From JAHEGP01 sp963792875 (GTDB lineage: Bacteria > Pseudomonadota > Gammaproteobacteria > Pseudomonadales > JAHEGP01): a stretch of DNA of 64,000 nt. The notes under the pieces are model-generated. The model saw only the letters and a list, made by a program, of their open reading frames with translations, searched no databases and was not told the DNA's origin. Numbering within the stretch: the stretch's first letter is position 1; the number at the start of each line of letters is the position of its first letter. Both the position numbers and the translations under genes were made by a program. Below are positions 51,243-59,368 of this stretch, one piece after another. The stretch spans positions 682,001 through 746,000 of the forward strand of contig CAWBXV010000002.1 in assembly GCA_963792875.1 (NCBI GenBank), read 5' to 3'.

Positions 51243-52604
51243 TCAACCCAGCGCGTCCCGCAGGGATTTGCGCCGTTCCACTTCAGCGTCGAGGTACTTG
51301 AGCCAGTCGCCGGCGCTCTTGCTGCTGCGCGACGATTTCGCGGCCAGCTCGAACTGCCGGCGCGCGGCGTCCAGTTGATCGAGGTGAAACAGCGCCATGC
51401 CCAGCACCAGCCGGGAGTCCTCCGGCCACTTCAGGCCGCCGCGCTGGAGCGCTGCCTGCGCCGCCTCGGCGGCCTTGGCGTAATCGTCCAGGTCGAGGTA
51501 GACGCTGGCCAGACGCGCCCACGGTTCGCCGTCGCCGGCCAGCTCGGCGGCACGCCGCATGGCCGGTATGGCGCGCTGCCTCTCCTGCGCCGCGCGCAGG
51601 GCGGTGCCGAGCAGCTCGTAGTTTTTCGACGAGCTCTTGATCGACTTGCTCTGCAGGCCCTGCTCCAGGACCTTGGCGGCCTTATAGGGCGTGTCGGTGG
51701 CGAGAAACAGATAGGCCATATTGAGCAGTTCCTGCTCCTGCTGCAGCCAGCCCATGACGTAGGCCGACTCCATCGCCGCCACCTGCCCCCGCTCATTGCG
51801 CAGCTCGCCGTACATGCCCGACAGCTGCACCAGGTATTCCTTCTTGGGCCAGCGGCGCAGCAGTTCTTCCAGCACCCAGGCCACCTTCTTGAGGTCGCCC
51901 TTGTCGTAGTACAGGGCCCGCATCAGCAGGTACCAGTTTTCCTTGGGCGGCTTGCCGCCCTGCGCGGCCAGGCGCATACCCTGCTCGACATGGCGCAGGG
52001 CCTGGTCGTACTGCTTGTTCTGGTAATAGGCCTGGGCCAGCAGGATGTAGGCATCGGGCTGGGGGTTTTTCACCAGCTTGAACCACTGCTGGAGTTCGCC
52101 AATGGCCTTATCGTAGTCCTCCTGCGCAAAATAGAGCTGTGCCAGGGCGTAATGCGTCGACTCTTCCAGGGCCTGCGGCAGGTCGGGCTGGGCCAGCACC
52201 TGCTGGTAGGCTTGGATGGCGCGCCCGTACTGTTCCTGCTGAAAATAGACGAAGGCATAGAAATTGTGCAGATTGGCCAGCTCGTAGCTGTTGAGCCGCC
52301 GCCGACCCTGGGAATCGCGCAGCGCATCCAGCACCGCCAGGGCTTCGCGCGCCTTGCCCGCCTCGGCCAGCTGCTGCGCCTCGCTCAGCTTATCGTACAC
52401 GTCGCTGCGCAGCGCCGGCGTCCTGCGCGCATTGTCCTTGGACTGCGCCGACTGCGCCTGCGCCACGCCGTCCACCCGCAGGCCGGCGCCGAGCCAGCAT
52501 GCCGTGCGCTGCGCGCCGGTCTGCGCCAGCGCGATCACCCCGCTCAGCGCCACCGCACGCAGCGCGACGGCCATCATCGCCACCGGCACCCTCGTGTTGT
52601 TCAT
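51243..52604 (-). CDS. Periplasmic TPR protein of the TonB2-like operon
   Basis: The product has a signal peptide (VPVAMMAVALRAVALSGVIALA) followed by about ten tetratricopeptide-like helix pairs over 453 residues: AQQLAEAGKAREALAVLDAL, FYAFVYFQQEQYGRAIQAY, AQLYFAQEDYDKAIGELQQW, LAQAYYQNKQYDQALRHVEQ and SVYLDLDDYAKAAEAAQAAL. TPR proteins in this position accompany TtpC-type TonB systems in Vibrio and other marine bacteria and probably scaffold the complex. The ATG at 52604 starts the signal peptide; the ATG at 52622 six codons earlier is possible. It follows tonB after 21 bases. Confidence 0.82.
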   Translation of the reverse strand: MNNTRVPVAMMAVALRAVALSGVIALAQTGAQRTACWLGAGLRVDGVAQAQSAQSKDNARRTPALRSDVYDKLSEAQQLAEAGKAREALAVLDALRDSQGRRRLNSYELANLHNFYAFVYFQQEQYGRAIQAYQQVLAQPDLPQALEESTHYALAQLYFAQEDYDKAIGELQQWFKLVKNPQPDAYILLAQAYYQNKQYDQALRHVEQGMRLAAQGGKPPKENWYLLMRALYYDKGDLKKVAWVLEELLRRWPKKEYLVQLSGMYGELRNERGQVAAMESAYVMGWLQQEQELLNMAYLFLATDTPYKAAKVLEQGLQSKSIKSSSKNYELLGTALRAAQERQRAIPAMRRAAELAGDGEPWARLASVYLDLDDYAKAAEAAQAALQRGGLKWPEDSRLVLGMALFHLDQLDAARRQFELAAKSSRSSKSAGDWLKYLDAEVERRKSLRDALG

Positions 52605-52625
52605 CCCGCTCCGCCTGCGCATGGC

Positions 52626-53243
52626 CTATTCCAGCGTATAGGTAAACTTGTTCTTGACGCCCGGCACCTCGACCGGCTCGCCGTCCACCACCCGGGGCTT
52701 GTATTTGAACTTGAGCGCGGCGCTGACCGAGGCCCGGTCGAAAATGCCCTTGGGGCTGCAATCGACGGCACGGGCGGCGGTGGTGGAACCGCTGCGGGTG
52801 ACCGTGTACTCCACGATACAGTAGCCCTGGACGCCCCGCATCTGCGCCCGGCGCGGGTAGATGGGCGCGACCTTGACGATGGGCAGGTACTCGCCGTCGG
52901 AGACCGACAGCCCCCCCAGGTCGATGGCGATATCCGCCTGGGGTTTGAAGCTCACCGCCATGCCCGTGGCGACCTTGAAACTTTGCGGGCCGGGGGTGTC
53001 GATCTGCGGCGGCGGCTGCTGCTCGGGATCGTCGGGCCGCTGGGGCTTCTCCGCGGGGGCGCTGACCTCGATGCGCGTATCCCCGAGCTGGATATCGGCA
53101 ATGCGCAGCGCTCCCTCCGGGTCGATGTCGACGTCGCCCGCGGCAATGAGCACATACATCAGCGCGAACAGGGCCAGCGTGATCGCCGCGGCCAGGATGG
53201 CGCCGAAGAGGTAGCGCCCGGTTCTGCTCGCACCGATGCTCAT
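52626..53243 (-). CDS. tonB: TonB family energy-transducing protein (TonB2-like)
   Basis: This 205-residue protein has a single N-terminal transmembrane helix (FGAILAAAITLALFALMYVL), a short Pro-rich stretch (EKPQRPDDPEQQPPPQIDTP) and a C-terminal TonB domain with YPRRAQMRGVQGYCIVEYTV and VSAALKFKYKPRVVDGEPVE. The Pro-rich linker is much shorter than in classical TonB, as in TonB2 proteins that need the extra TtpC partner. It couples proton-motive force to TonB-dependent outer-membrane receptors, none of which is encoded here. It starts three bases after the exbD stop. Confidence 0.9.
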   Translation of the reverse strand: MSIGASRTGRYLFGAILAAAITLALFALMYVLIAAGDVDIDPEGALRIADIQLGDTRIEVSAPAEKPQRPDDPEQQPPPQIDTPGPQSFKVATGMAVSFKPQADIAIDLGGLSVSDGEYLPIVKVAPIYPRRAQMRGVQGYCIVEYTVTRSGSTTAARAVDCSPKGIFDRASVSAALKFKYKPRVVDGEPVEVPGVKNKFTYTLE

Positions 53244-53246
53244 CGC

Positions 53247-53663
53247 TCAGTCCGCCACGGTCGCCACGTGGATGTCGGCGGCCGGCACACCGGCAGCCCT
53301 GGCCGCATCGTAGACCAGCGCGAAGGTGCGGGCCGTCGAATCGCGGTCGGCCTGGATCACCACCGCGCCCAGGCTGCTCTCCGCCCGCATCCGCTCGATG
53401 ATACCCCGCACCGATACCGGCTTGACCACCTGCTTGTCGATCCAGATCTCGCCGTCACCGCTCAGCGCGATGAATATCTTCTGATTGCGTATCTGCTCCA
53501 GGGTCTCAGCCGCCGGGCGCCGCACGTCGATGCCCGCCTCCTTGATAAAGGACGCGGTGACGATGAAAAATATCAGCATGATGAAGACCACGTCCAGCAT
53601 GGGCGTCAGATCGATCTGCTGGCCGCTGTCCTCGACGGCACGCCTGACAACCACCTTGCGCAT
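53247..53663 (-). CDS. exbD: ExbD/TolR family biopolymer transport protein
   Basis: This 138-residue protein has one N-terminal helix preceded by the conserved IDLTPMLDVVFIMLIFFIVT, whose Asp in MLDVVFI is the proton-carrying residue, followed by a small periplasmic domain ending AARAAGVPAADIHVATVAD. It forms the proton channel with ExbB for TonB energisation. It lies three bases from both neighbours, exbB and tonB, in one operon. Confidence 0.92.
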   Translation of the reverse strand: MRKVVVRRAVEDSGQQIDLTPMLDVVFIMLIFFIVTASFIKEAGIDVRRPAAETLEQIRNQKIFIALSGDGEIWIDKQVVKPVSVRGIIERMRAESSLGAVVIQADRDSTARTFALVYDAARAAGVPAADIHVATVAD

Positions 53664-53666
53664 GGC

Positions 53667-54200
53667 TCAGCCTCCGCTCCGGATGAGGTGGTCTTCCAGC
53701 AGCTGGGTTTCGCGCAGCGCGACGCGCTCGATATAGGAATCGGCGAACACCCCGGCCAAGGCCGCCACCATGCCGGCCATGGTGGGAATGGTGGCGCGCG
53801 CCACCCCCTCGGCCATGGCGCGCGCGTCGCCACCACCGGTGACCGACAGTACATTGAACACGTCGATCATCCCGGTCACCGTGCCCAGCAGGCCCAGCAG
53901 CGGGCACAGCGCGACCAGCGTCTTCACCAGCGGCAGGTTGTGGCGGATGTCGAGGGCGATGCGGGAGATCAGCAGGCGCCGGATACTGCGAGACTGCCAG
54001 GAGTCGCGCTCGGGGCGGGCGGTCCAGCGCGCGATGGCCCCGTCGATGTCCCGCCTCAGGCCGGTGTGAAAATACCAGGCGCGCTCGATAATGATCGACC
54101 ACATGAGAAACGTCACCGCGGCGATCACCCACAGCACCCAGCCGCCCGCGTCCATGAACTGGAGCAGGCGGTTGAAGGCATCGAGCGCGAGGTCGGCCAT
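53667..54200 (-). CDS. exbB: ExbB/TolQ family proton-channel protein
   Basis: This 177-residue MotA/TolQ/ExbB protein has three helices, with WVLWVIAAVTFLMWSIIIER first, the conserved GLLGTVTGMIDVF and the third helix region ATIPTMAGMVAALAGVFADS. It is short compared with classical ExbB (about 240), as in the ExbB2 group. It is the proton-channel subunit paired with ExbD at 53247-53663. The ttpC-like gene precedes it by 13 bases. Confidence 0.92.
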   Translation of the reverse strand: MADLALDAFNRLLQFMDAGGWVLWVIAAVTFLMWSIIIERAWYFHTGLRRDIDGAIARWTARPERDSWQSRSIRRLLISRIALDIRHNLPLVKTLVALCPLLGLLGTVTGMIDVFNVLSVTGGGDARAMAEGVARATIPTMAGMVAALAGVFADSYIERVALRETQLLEDHLIRSGG

Positions 54201-54213
54201 GGCGGCGGAGGTC

Positions 54214-55599
54214 CTATCGCGCCCGGGCGGCTTCGGTGTGTTCGGCGATGATGCCGGTGGCCTGCTCCTCCATCACCTGGATGATGCGCCGCGAACGCGA
54301 CGCCACCATGGTGTGCAGCAGCACCGTGGGTATCGCCACCAGCAGGCCCAGCACCGTGGTCACCAGCGCCGTCGAGATGCCGCTGGCCATGGCCTTGGGG
54401 TCGCCGGCGCCGTAGATGGTGATGGCCTGAAAGGTGACGATCATGCCGGTCACCGTACCCAGCAGGCCCATCAATGGCGCCACGGCCGCGATGATCTTGA
54501 GCGCGCCCTGGAATTTCTCCAGCCCGGGAATCTCGCGGATGACCTGCTCGCTCAGTTTGAGCTCCAGCGTTTCGGTGTCCATGGCGGGGTTGGCCTCGTG
54601 GATAGCCAGCAGCCGGCCCAGGGGATTATCGCTGCGCGCCCGCGCTGACTTGAGCTGGGCACGCACCCGGGAGCCGATCACGGACAGCGCCACCAGGCGC
54701 CACAGGGCCACCACGAGCGCGATCACACCCAGCGCGGTGATGGCATAGCCCACGTAGCCGCCCTGCTGCCAGCGCTCCTCGAGATTGGGCGTGGCGATCA
54801 GCGCCGACAACAGGCTGCCGCCGGTGGAACCGGTCGGGTCCGCGCCAAAGCGCTGCAGGCCGTCGTCGGCCGCCGCCAGCTCGGCCGCCCACTTGCGATA
54901 GCGCCGCTCGGGCTGGCGGGCCAGCTGCTCGATGCGGCCGCCGCTGAAGCTGAGGTAGTCGCCCGTCGTCATCACCAGGTTGAAGCTGCCGACGCGCACC
55001 ACGTCCTGCTGCTGCTCGCCGCCATCGGGCGCCACCACGGTGGCGGGAAAACGCACCACGCGGCCTGACTCGACCATTTCGCGCTGCAGTTCGAACCACA
55101 GCCGCTCGATCTCCTCGATGGTGGGCAGCTTGTCCGAGCGGCTGATCTTCTCGATCAGACCTTCGAAGAAGGCGGCCCGACCCGGATACTGCGCGCTGAC
55201 GGGCGACACTTCGACAATGGACACCATATCGCCCGCCGTCGTGGTGATGTGGCCGAACAGCTCGTTGAGGGCACCTTTGGCCTCGCGCAGCCGATCGCTC
55301 ACCTCCGCCAGCCGGGCCTCATTCGCGTCGAACTGCTTCTCCTTGTCGGCGGCCTGGCGCTCCAGCCCGGCGAGGCGGGCCTGCGCCTCGCGCAGCATGG
55401 CCTCCTGCTGCGACTTCTCCGCGCGGAAGCGCGCCTCGCGCTCTTTGTTTTCCTGGGCCTCGGCATAGCGCCCCTGCTTGACCTTCTGCAGCAGCTCGCT
55501 GGTGGTAGCCGACTGGGCCCCGACCTGCGCGCTGCCCAGCACCGCGACCAGCCCCACCAGCGCCGGCACCCGCCATGATCTGCCGCTGAACGCGCTCAT
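54214..55599 (-). CDS. TtpC-like MotA/TolQ/ExbB protein with periplasmic coiled coil
   Basis: This protein of about 461 residues has a signal peptide or N-terminal helix (VPALVGLVAVLGSAQVGAQ), a long coiled coil (about 25-120, rich in EAMLREAQARLAGLERQA) and a periplasmic domain (about 120-280) containing WFELQREMVESGRVVRFPA. A C-terminal ExbB/TolQ-type domain follows, with GYAITALGVIALVVALWRLV, GLLGTVTGMIVTF and STALVTTVLGLLVAIPTVLL. This is the TtpC architecture, described in Vibrio as an extra component needed by TonB2. Start ATG at 55599 with GGAGG seven bases upstream, overlapping the DUF3450 stop (ATGA). Confidence 0.85.
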   Translation of the reverse strand: MSAFSGRSWRVPALVGLVAVLGSAQVGAQSATTSELLQKVKQGRYAEAQENKEREARFRAEKSQQEAMLREAQARLAGLERQAADKEKQFDANEARLAEVSDRLREAKGALNELFGHITTTAGDMVSIVEVSPVSAQYPGRAAFFEGLIEKISRSDKLPTIEEIERLWFELQREMVESGRVVRFPATVVAPDGGEQQQDVVRVGSFNLVMTTGDYLSFSGGRIEQLARQPERRYRKWAAELAAADDGLQRFGADPTGSTGGSLLSALIATPNLEERWQQGGYVGYAITALGVIALVVALWRLVALSVIGSRVRAQLKSARARSDNPLGRLLAIHEANPAMDTETLELKLSEQVIREIPGLEKFQGALKIIAAVAPLMGLLGTVTGMIVTFQAITIYGAGDPKAMASGISTALVTTVLGLLVAIPTVLLHTMVASRSRRIIQVMEEQATGIIAEHTEAARAR

Positions 55600-56366
55600 C
55601 GGGCGACCTCCGGTGCCGCCACGGGCACGGTGAGAATATCCTTGGCCGCCTGATTTTCCGCAATGCGCAGCGCCTGCCGGATCGCCTTGCCGTACTGGCC
55701 GCTGTCGAGCGGCACCCACTGGCGCAGCTTGGGGTCCCACGCCCCCGCTACGCGCCCATCGGTGGTCTGATACATGAGGGCGATGCGACCGACCTGCAGC
55801 ATGTGCACCTCCCGTGGCGCGCCCGGCTCGAGCTCCACCGTGCCCTTGTAGGCGCTGATCTTGCGGCCGTAATCGTTTTCAATCTGGTAGGCCTCCATCA
55901 CCTGGCGGAATTTTTCCGCCACACTCAGCTGCGAGGCCGACAGGTTGCCGCGCAGGAACTCGATGCGCTGCCTGCGCTCATCCAGATAGAAGGGAAAATC
56001 CAGGGCGATAAACTCGTCCAGGGCGTCGATCATGCGCTCGATGACGGCGGGCAGCTGCCGCTGCATCACCGCGACCTGGGCGATCGAGGCCTCGATGTCC
56101 TCGAGGCGGCGGCCCTGATCGTCGAGCTGCTTGTCGAGGCGGCTGAGATAGACCGTCAGCCCCTCCGACTGCTTGAGAATCTGTTTGTATTCCTGCTCGC
56201 GCGCCCCGGTCTGCTCGGCCAGCTGGTCGATGCGCTGCTGCGACTGCTGGGCGGCGCTCGTTCGGGCCTGCGCTTCCGCCAGCGTCTTATCGAGCTGATC
56301 GGCGCCGGCGGCGGACACCGCCACCAGCAGCGCCGCGGCCAGTGAGTTCAATGGAGGCAGTTTCAT
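55596..56366 (-). CDS. DUF3450 protein, first gene of the TonB2/TtpC-like operon
   Basis: The product has about 256 residues: signal peptide (NSLAAALLVAVSAAGA), then a long coiled coil (EAQARTSAAQQSQQRIDQLA onward, to about residue 110) and a globular part with FPFYLDERRQRIEFLRGNL, YQIENDYGRKISAYKGTVEL and ALMYQTTDGRVAGAWDPKL. DUF3450 proteins are regularly the first gene of TtpC-type TonB operons; their role is unknown, perhaps assembling the periplasmic side. The ATG at 56366 starts the signal peptide; the frame extends upstream without homology. TGA overlaps the ttpC-like start. Confidence 0.85.
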   Translation of the reverse strand: MKLPPLNSLAAALLVAVSAAGADQLDKTLAEAQARTSAAQQSQQRIDQLAEQTGAREQEYKQILKQSEGLTVYLSRLDKQLDDQGRRLEDIEASIAQVAVMQRQLPAVIERMIDALDEFIALDFPFYLDERRQRIEFLRGNLSASQLSVAEKFRQVMEAYQIENDYGRKISAYKGTVELEPGAPREVHMLQVGRIALMYQTTDGRVAGAWDPKLRQWVPLDSGQYGKAIRQALRIAENQAAKDILTVPVAAPEVAR

Positions 56367-56493
56367 GACGGGATCATTCCTGGAAGCAGGGTGCTGCAAC
56401 ACCGCGGTCAAGCCCTGGCCGCACTGCCGCAACGCTGCTGCCAGTCCCCACCCGAGGCCACCGTGATTTTTTTGGTGCGCTCATTTAAACCCA

Positions 56494-56518
56494 GCGGCCG
56501 GAAAGTTTCAACGGCCGC
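56494..56518. terminator. Hairpin at the folA 3' end, weak terminator candidate
   Basis: GCGGCCG (56494-56500) and CGGCCGC (56512-56518) form a perfect 7-bp stem with an 11-base loop, overlapping the last codons of folA. No T-run follows in the folA direction, so termination is uncertain. A run of seven T lies at 56466-56473 on the plus strand, 20 bases beyond the stem. Confidence 0.3.
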
Positions 56519-57026
56519 ACCGCGCCGGCGCAGCGGGCACGCGCTCCAGCACGACAAAACTGTGATCCCAGGGGTTGTCCTGGCTGCGGCCATGGCGCTC
56601 GCGGGACACCTCGCGCCAATCGCCCGGGTCGTAGCGCGGGAACAGCGCGTCCCCCTCGAACTCGGCGTGCACCTCGGTCAGGTAGAGCCGCTGCGCCCGC
56701 TCGAACAGCAGCCGATAGACCTCCTCGCCACCGATGACCATCAGCTCGCCGGCACCCTCGGCCCGCGCCACCTCGATGGCGCGCTCAGGGCAGTGGACCA
56801 CGCAGACGCCCGGCGGTTCCCAGCCGGCACTGCGGCTGAGCACGATATTGCGGCGCCCGGGCAGCGGCCTGCCGATGGACTCGAAGGTCCTGCGCCCCAT
56901 CAGCAGCGGCTTACCCAGGGTCGTGCGCTTGAAATACTGCAGGTCCGCCGGCAGACGCCAGGGCAGCTGATTGCGGTTGCCGATGACCCTATTGCTGGCC
57001 ACCGCGGCGATCATGGCGACGATCAA
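56508..57026 (-). CDS. folA: Dihydrofolate reductase
   Basis: FolA regenerates tetrahydrofolate from the dihydrofolate made by ThyA next door. The 172-residue protein has VASNRVIGNRNQLPWRLPAD (substrate loop, with Asp in the LPAD region), TLGKPLLMGRRTFESIGRP, LPGRRNIVLSR and MVIGGEEVYRLL. The start is TTG at 57026 with GGAGG eight bases upstream, which is better than the ATG at 57014 whose upstream lacks such a site. It is divergent from thyA with 171 bases between. Residues cannot be used to judge trimethoprim response here. Confidence 0.95.
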   Translation of the reverse strand: MIVAMIAAVASNRVIGNRNQLPWRLPADLQYFKRTTLGKPLLMGRRTFESIGRPLPGRRNIVLSRSAGWEPPGVCVVHCPERAIEVARAEGAGELMVIGGEEVYRLLFERAQRLYLTEVHAEFEGDALFPRYDPGDWREVSRERHGRSQDNPWDHSFVVLERVPAAPARCGR

Positions 57027-57197
57027 TGGGCGTTCCTCCGCTGGTTTGGCTGCGGCAGGGCGGCGTGCGCCCGGCTGGCGGGCGATCGCACAGCGCACTG
57101 CCAGTGTCTATGAAAACGGCTTTTGCCTATACTAGCAGGCTTTTCACTCCAACCGACCGGCAGCGGCGGCACGCCGCCACCGACCCCCAGGAGGCGC

Positions 57198-58031
57198 ATG
57201 AAACAATATCTGGAGCTGCTGCAGGACATCCTGGACAGCGGCGTCGACAAGGGCGACCGCACGGGTACCGGCACCCGCTCGGTGTTCGGGCGCCAGCTGC
57301 GCCACGATCTGAGCGATGGCTTCCCGCTGCTGACGACCAAGAAGCTGCACTTCAGGAGCATCGCCAACGAACTGCTCTGGTTCCTGAGCGGCGACACCAA
57401 TATCGCCTGGCTGCGCGAGCAGGGGGTGAGCATCTGGAACGAATGGGCCACCGACGCGGGCGAACTCGGCCCGATCTATGGCCGCCAGTGGACCGCCTGG
57501 CCGACGCGCGACGGCGGCAGCATCAACCAGATCGACTACGTGATCGACTGCCTGCGGCACAACCCGGACAGCCGGCGCATCCTGTTCCACGGCTGGAACG
57601 TGGAGTACCTGCCGGACGAATCACTCAGCCCCCAGGAGAACGTGCGCCGCGGGCGCATGGCGCTTCCCCCCTGCCATCTGCTGTACCAGTTCTACGTCGC
57701 CCAGGGGCGCCTCTCCACCCAGCTGTTCATCCGCAGCAGCGATACCTTTCTCGGCCTGCCCTACAATATCGCCAGCGTGGCGCTGCTGACCCACCTGCTG
57801 TGCCAGCAGTGCGACCTGCAGCCCGGGGAGATCATCATCGCCACGGGCGACACCCACATCTACCGCAACCACCGGGCGCAGGTCGCCGAACAGCTGTCGC
57901 GGGCGCCCGGCAAGCTGCCGCAGCTGCGGCTGCTGCGCAGGCCCGGGTCGATCTACGGCTATCACTTCGAGGATTTTGTCCTGGACGGCTACGACCCGCA
58001 GCCGCATATCGCCGCCCCGGTCGCGATCTGA
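57198..58031 (+). CDS. thyA: Thymidylate synthase
   Basis: ThyA methylates dUMP to dTMP with methylene-tetrahydrofolate, giving dihydrofolate. The 277-residue protein has DRTGTGTRSVFGRQLRHDL, the catalytic cysteine at about 159 in LPPCHLLYQFYV, RSSDTFLGLPYNIASVALL and the terminus YDPQPHIAAPVAI. ATG at 57198 directly after AGGAGG-CGC. A TATACT at 57128-57133 is a possible -10 with a poor -35. The sequence right after the TGA, in the same frame, is the end of a former arnB gene. Confidence 0.96.
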   Translation: MKQYLELLQDILDSGVDKGDRTGTGTRSVFGRQLRHDLSDGFPLLTTKKLHFRSIANELLWFLSGDTNIAWLREQGVSIWNEWATDAGELGPIYGRQWTAWPTRDGGSINQIDYVIDCLRHNPDSRRILFHGWNVEYLPDESLSPQENVRRGRMALPPCHLLYQFYVAQGRLSTQLFIRSSDTFLGLPYNIASVALLTHLLCQQCDLQPGEIIIATGDTHIYRNHRAQVAEQLSRAPGKLPQLRLLRRPGSIYGYHFEDFVLDGYDPQPHIAAPVAI

Positions 58032-58179
58032 GCCGGCCTGGCCCGGGCCAGCCTGCCGAACACCGAATGGAACTCGCAGCGCATCTGCTCGCTGCCGCTG
58101 TTTCCGGCCATGGCCGACGCCGACCGCGTCATCGCTGCCATCATGGCGGGCTTCGAGTACTCCCAGGGCGATGCCGTGA
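58032..58179 (+). pseudogene. 3' remnant of arnB (UDP-Ara4O aminotransferase)
   Basis: Immediately after the thyA stop, in the same frame, the translation reads ASLPNTEWNSQRICSLPLFP then ADADRVIAAI. This matches the C-terminus of E. coli ArnB (LPDTEWNSERICSLPLFP, then ADADRVITAL), a DegT/DnrJ-family PLP enzyme of the L-Ara4N lipid A pathway. Only about 45 codons of about 380 remain; the PLP lysine and most of the fold are missing. No start codon is available, so it is non-functional. It is followed at once by an arnC remnant, preserving the arnB-arnC order of known arn operons. Confidence 0.75.
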
Positions 58180-58521
58180 TCAGCCGACCTGCTGACATCG
58201 ATCACCACGGCCCCCCTGCGCCTGCTCAGCATGCTGGGGCTGCTGCTGGCGGTGGCCGGCTTTGCGCTCGGCATCGGCCTGCTGGTGCTGCGCCTGATCC
58301 ACGGTTCGGCCTGGGGCCTGGAGGGCACCTTCTCCCTGTTTGCCGTCCTGTTCGTGTTCGTCGGCGGCCAGTTCGTCGGCATGGGACTGCTGGGAGAGTA
58401 CCTGGGGCGCGTCTACCTGGACGTGCGCGCCAGGCCCCGCATCTTCGTCGAGCAGGTGCTCAACTACGACCCGGCGAGCAGCCGGCGAGCCCGCGACGGC
58501 AGTGTCAACGCGCCATCCTAG
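58180..58521 (+). pseudogene. 3' remnant of arnC (undecaprenyl-phosphate Ara4FN transferase)
   Basis: The frame SADLLTSITTAPLRLLSMLG continues through two membrane helices (LLLAVAGFALGIGLLVLRLI, FSLFAVLFVFVGGQFVGMGL) and LLGEYLGRVYLDVRARPRIF to a TAG at 58521. E. coli ArnC ends LTTTPLRMLSLLGS, then FMLFAVLFTFIGAQF, GMGLLGEYIGR and DVRARPRYF, so the match is residue by residue. About 110 of 320 codons survive; the catalytic GT2 domain is gone. An in-frame ATG at 58231 could start a small membrane peptide, but this is not expected to be functional. Its end overlaps the lgt stop by 17 bases. Confidence 0.78.
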
Positions 58522-59299
58522 CGGGCCTGCCGTAGGCCAGATACAGGAACAGCAACCCGACCAGGATCATCGGCACACACAACAACTGCCCCCGGCTCAT
58601 CCAGCCGAACAGGTCGAAGCCGATGTGCGCGTCGGGTTCGCGCGCGAATTCCACCAAAAAGCGGCAGCTGCCGTAGCCCAGCAGAAACAGCCCGCCGATG
58701 GCGTAGCGCGGCCGCGGCCTGGCCGAGAACGAATACAGCACCAGGAACAGCAGCAGGCCCTCCAGCAGCGCCTCATAGAGCTGGGACGGGTGCCGCGTCA
58801 GCGCCAGCGGGTCCCGCGGGAACACCATACCCCAGGGCAGGTCGGTGGCGCGCCCCCACAATTCCTGGCCGATGAAGTTGCCCACGCGCCCCGTGCCCAG
58901 ACCAATGGGCACCACGGGCGCGATGAATTCGAGCAGATCGATCGGGTGCTTGCCGACCTTGCGGCTGAACAGCAGCATCGCCACGATGACGCCCAGAAAA
59001 CCGCCGTGGAAGGACATGCCGCCCTCCCAGATGTAAAACAGCCAGAGCGGATTTTCGCGCAGCTGGTCCAGCCCGTAAAATATCACATAGCCCACGCGCC
59101 CCCCGATCAGCAGTCCGACCGCGGCATAGAACACCACGTCATCGACCTGAACGCGGTTCAGCAATGCGCCGGGTTTGCCCGCACGGCGCACCAGCAGATA
59201 CCAGCCGGCCAGAATGCCGATCAGGTACATCAGCCCGTACCAGTTCACCTGCAGAGGGCCGAGGGAAATCGCCACGGGATCAATTTCGGGATATGTCAT
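58505..59299 (-). CDS. lgt: Prolipoprotein diacylglyceryl transferase
   Basis: Lgt transfers diacylglycerol from phosphatidylglycerol to the lipobox cysteine of prolipoproteins, the first step of lipoprotein maturation (for example of the PLD-family lipoprotein at 5042-6583). The 264-residue polytopic protein has VNWYGLMYLIGILAGWYLL, WEGGMSFHGGFLGVIVAML (with the essential HGG), the Lgt signature GRVGNFIGQELWGR and RHPSQLYEALLEG. Start ATG at 59299. The gene normally sits directly beside thyA; here the arn remnants lie between. Confidence 0.95.
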   Translation of the reverse strand: MTYPEIDPVAISLGPLQVNWYGLMYLIGILAGWYLLVRRAGKPGALLNRVQVDDVVFYAAVGLLIGGRVGYVIFYGLDQLRENPLWLFYIWEGGMSFHGGFLGVIVAMLLFSRKVGKHPIDLLEFIAPVVPIGLGTGRVGNFIGQELWGRATDLPWGMVFPRDPLALTRHPSQLYEALLEGLLLFLVLYSFSARPRPRYAIGGLFLLGYGSCRFLVEFAREPDAHIGFDLFGWMSRGQLLCVPMILVGLLFLYLAYGRPARMAR

Positions 59300-59368
59300 C
59301 GACTGTCAGACCTGAACAAAGCTGCCGCGCTGAACCGTCGGGGAGCCGCGCAGCGCAAGAAAGCTCCC

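Noticed and set aside
51375..54251. A 958-codon open frame on the plus strand opposite the TPR, tonB, exbD and exbB genes
   Set aside because: Antisense shadow for the same reason; all four genes on the other strand are clear family members.
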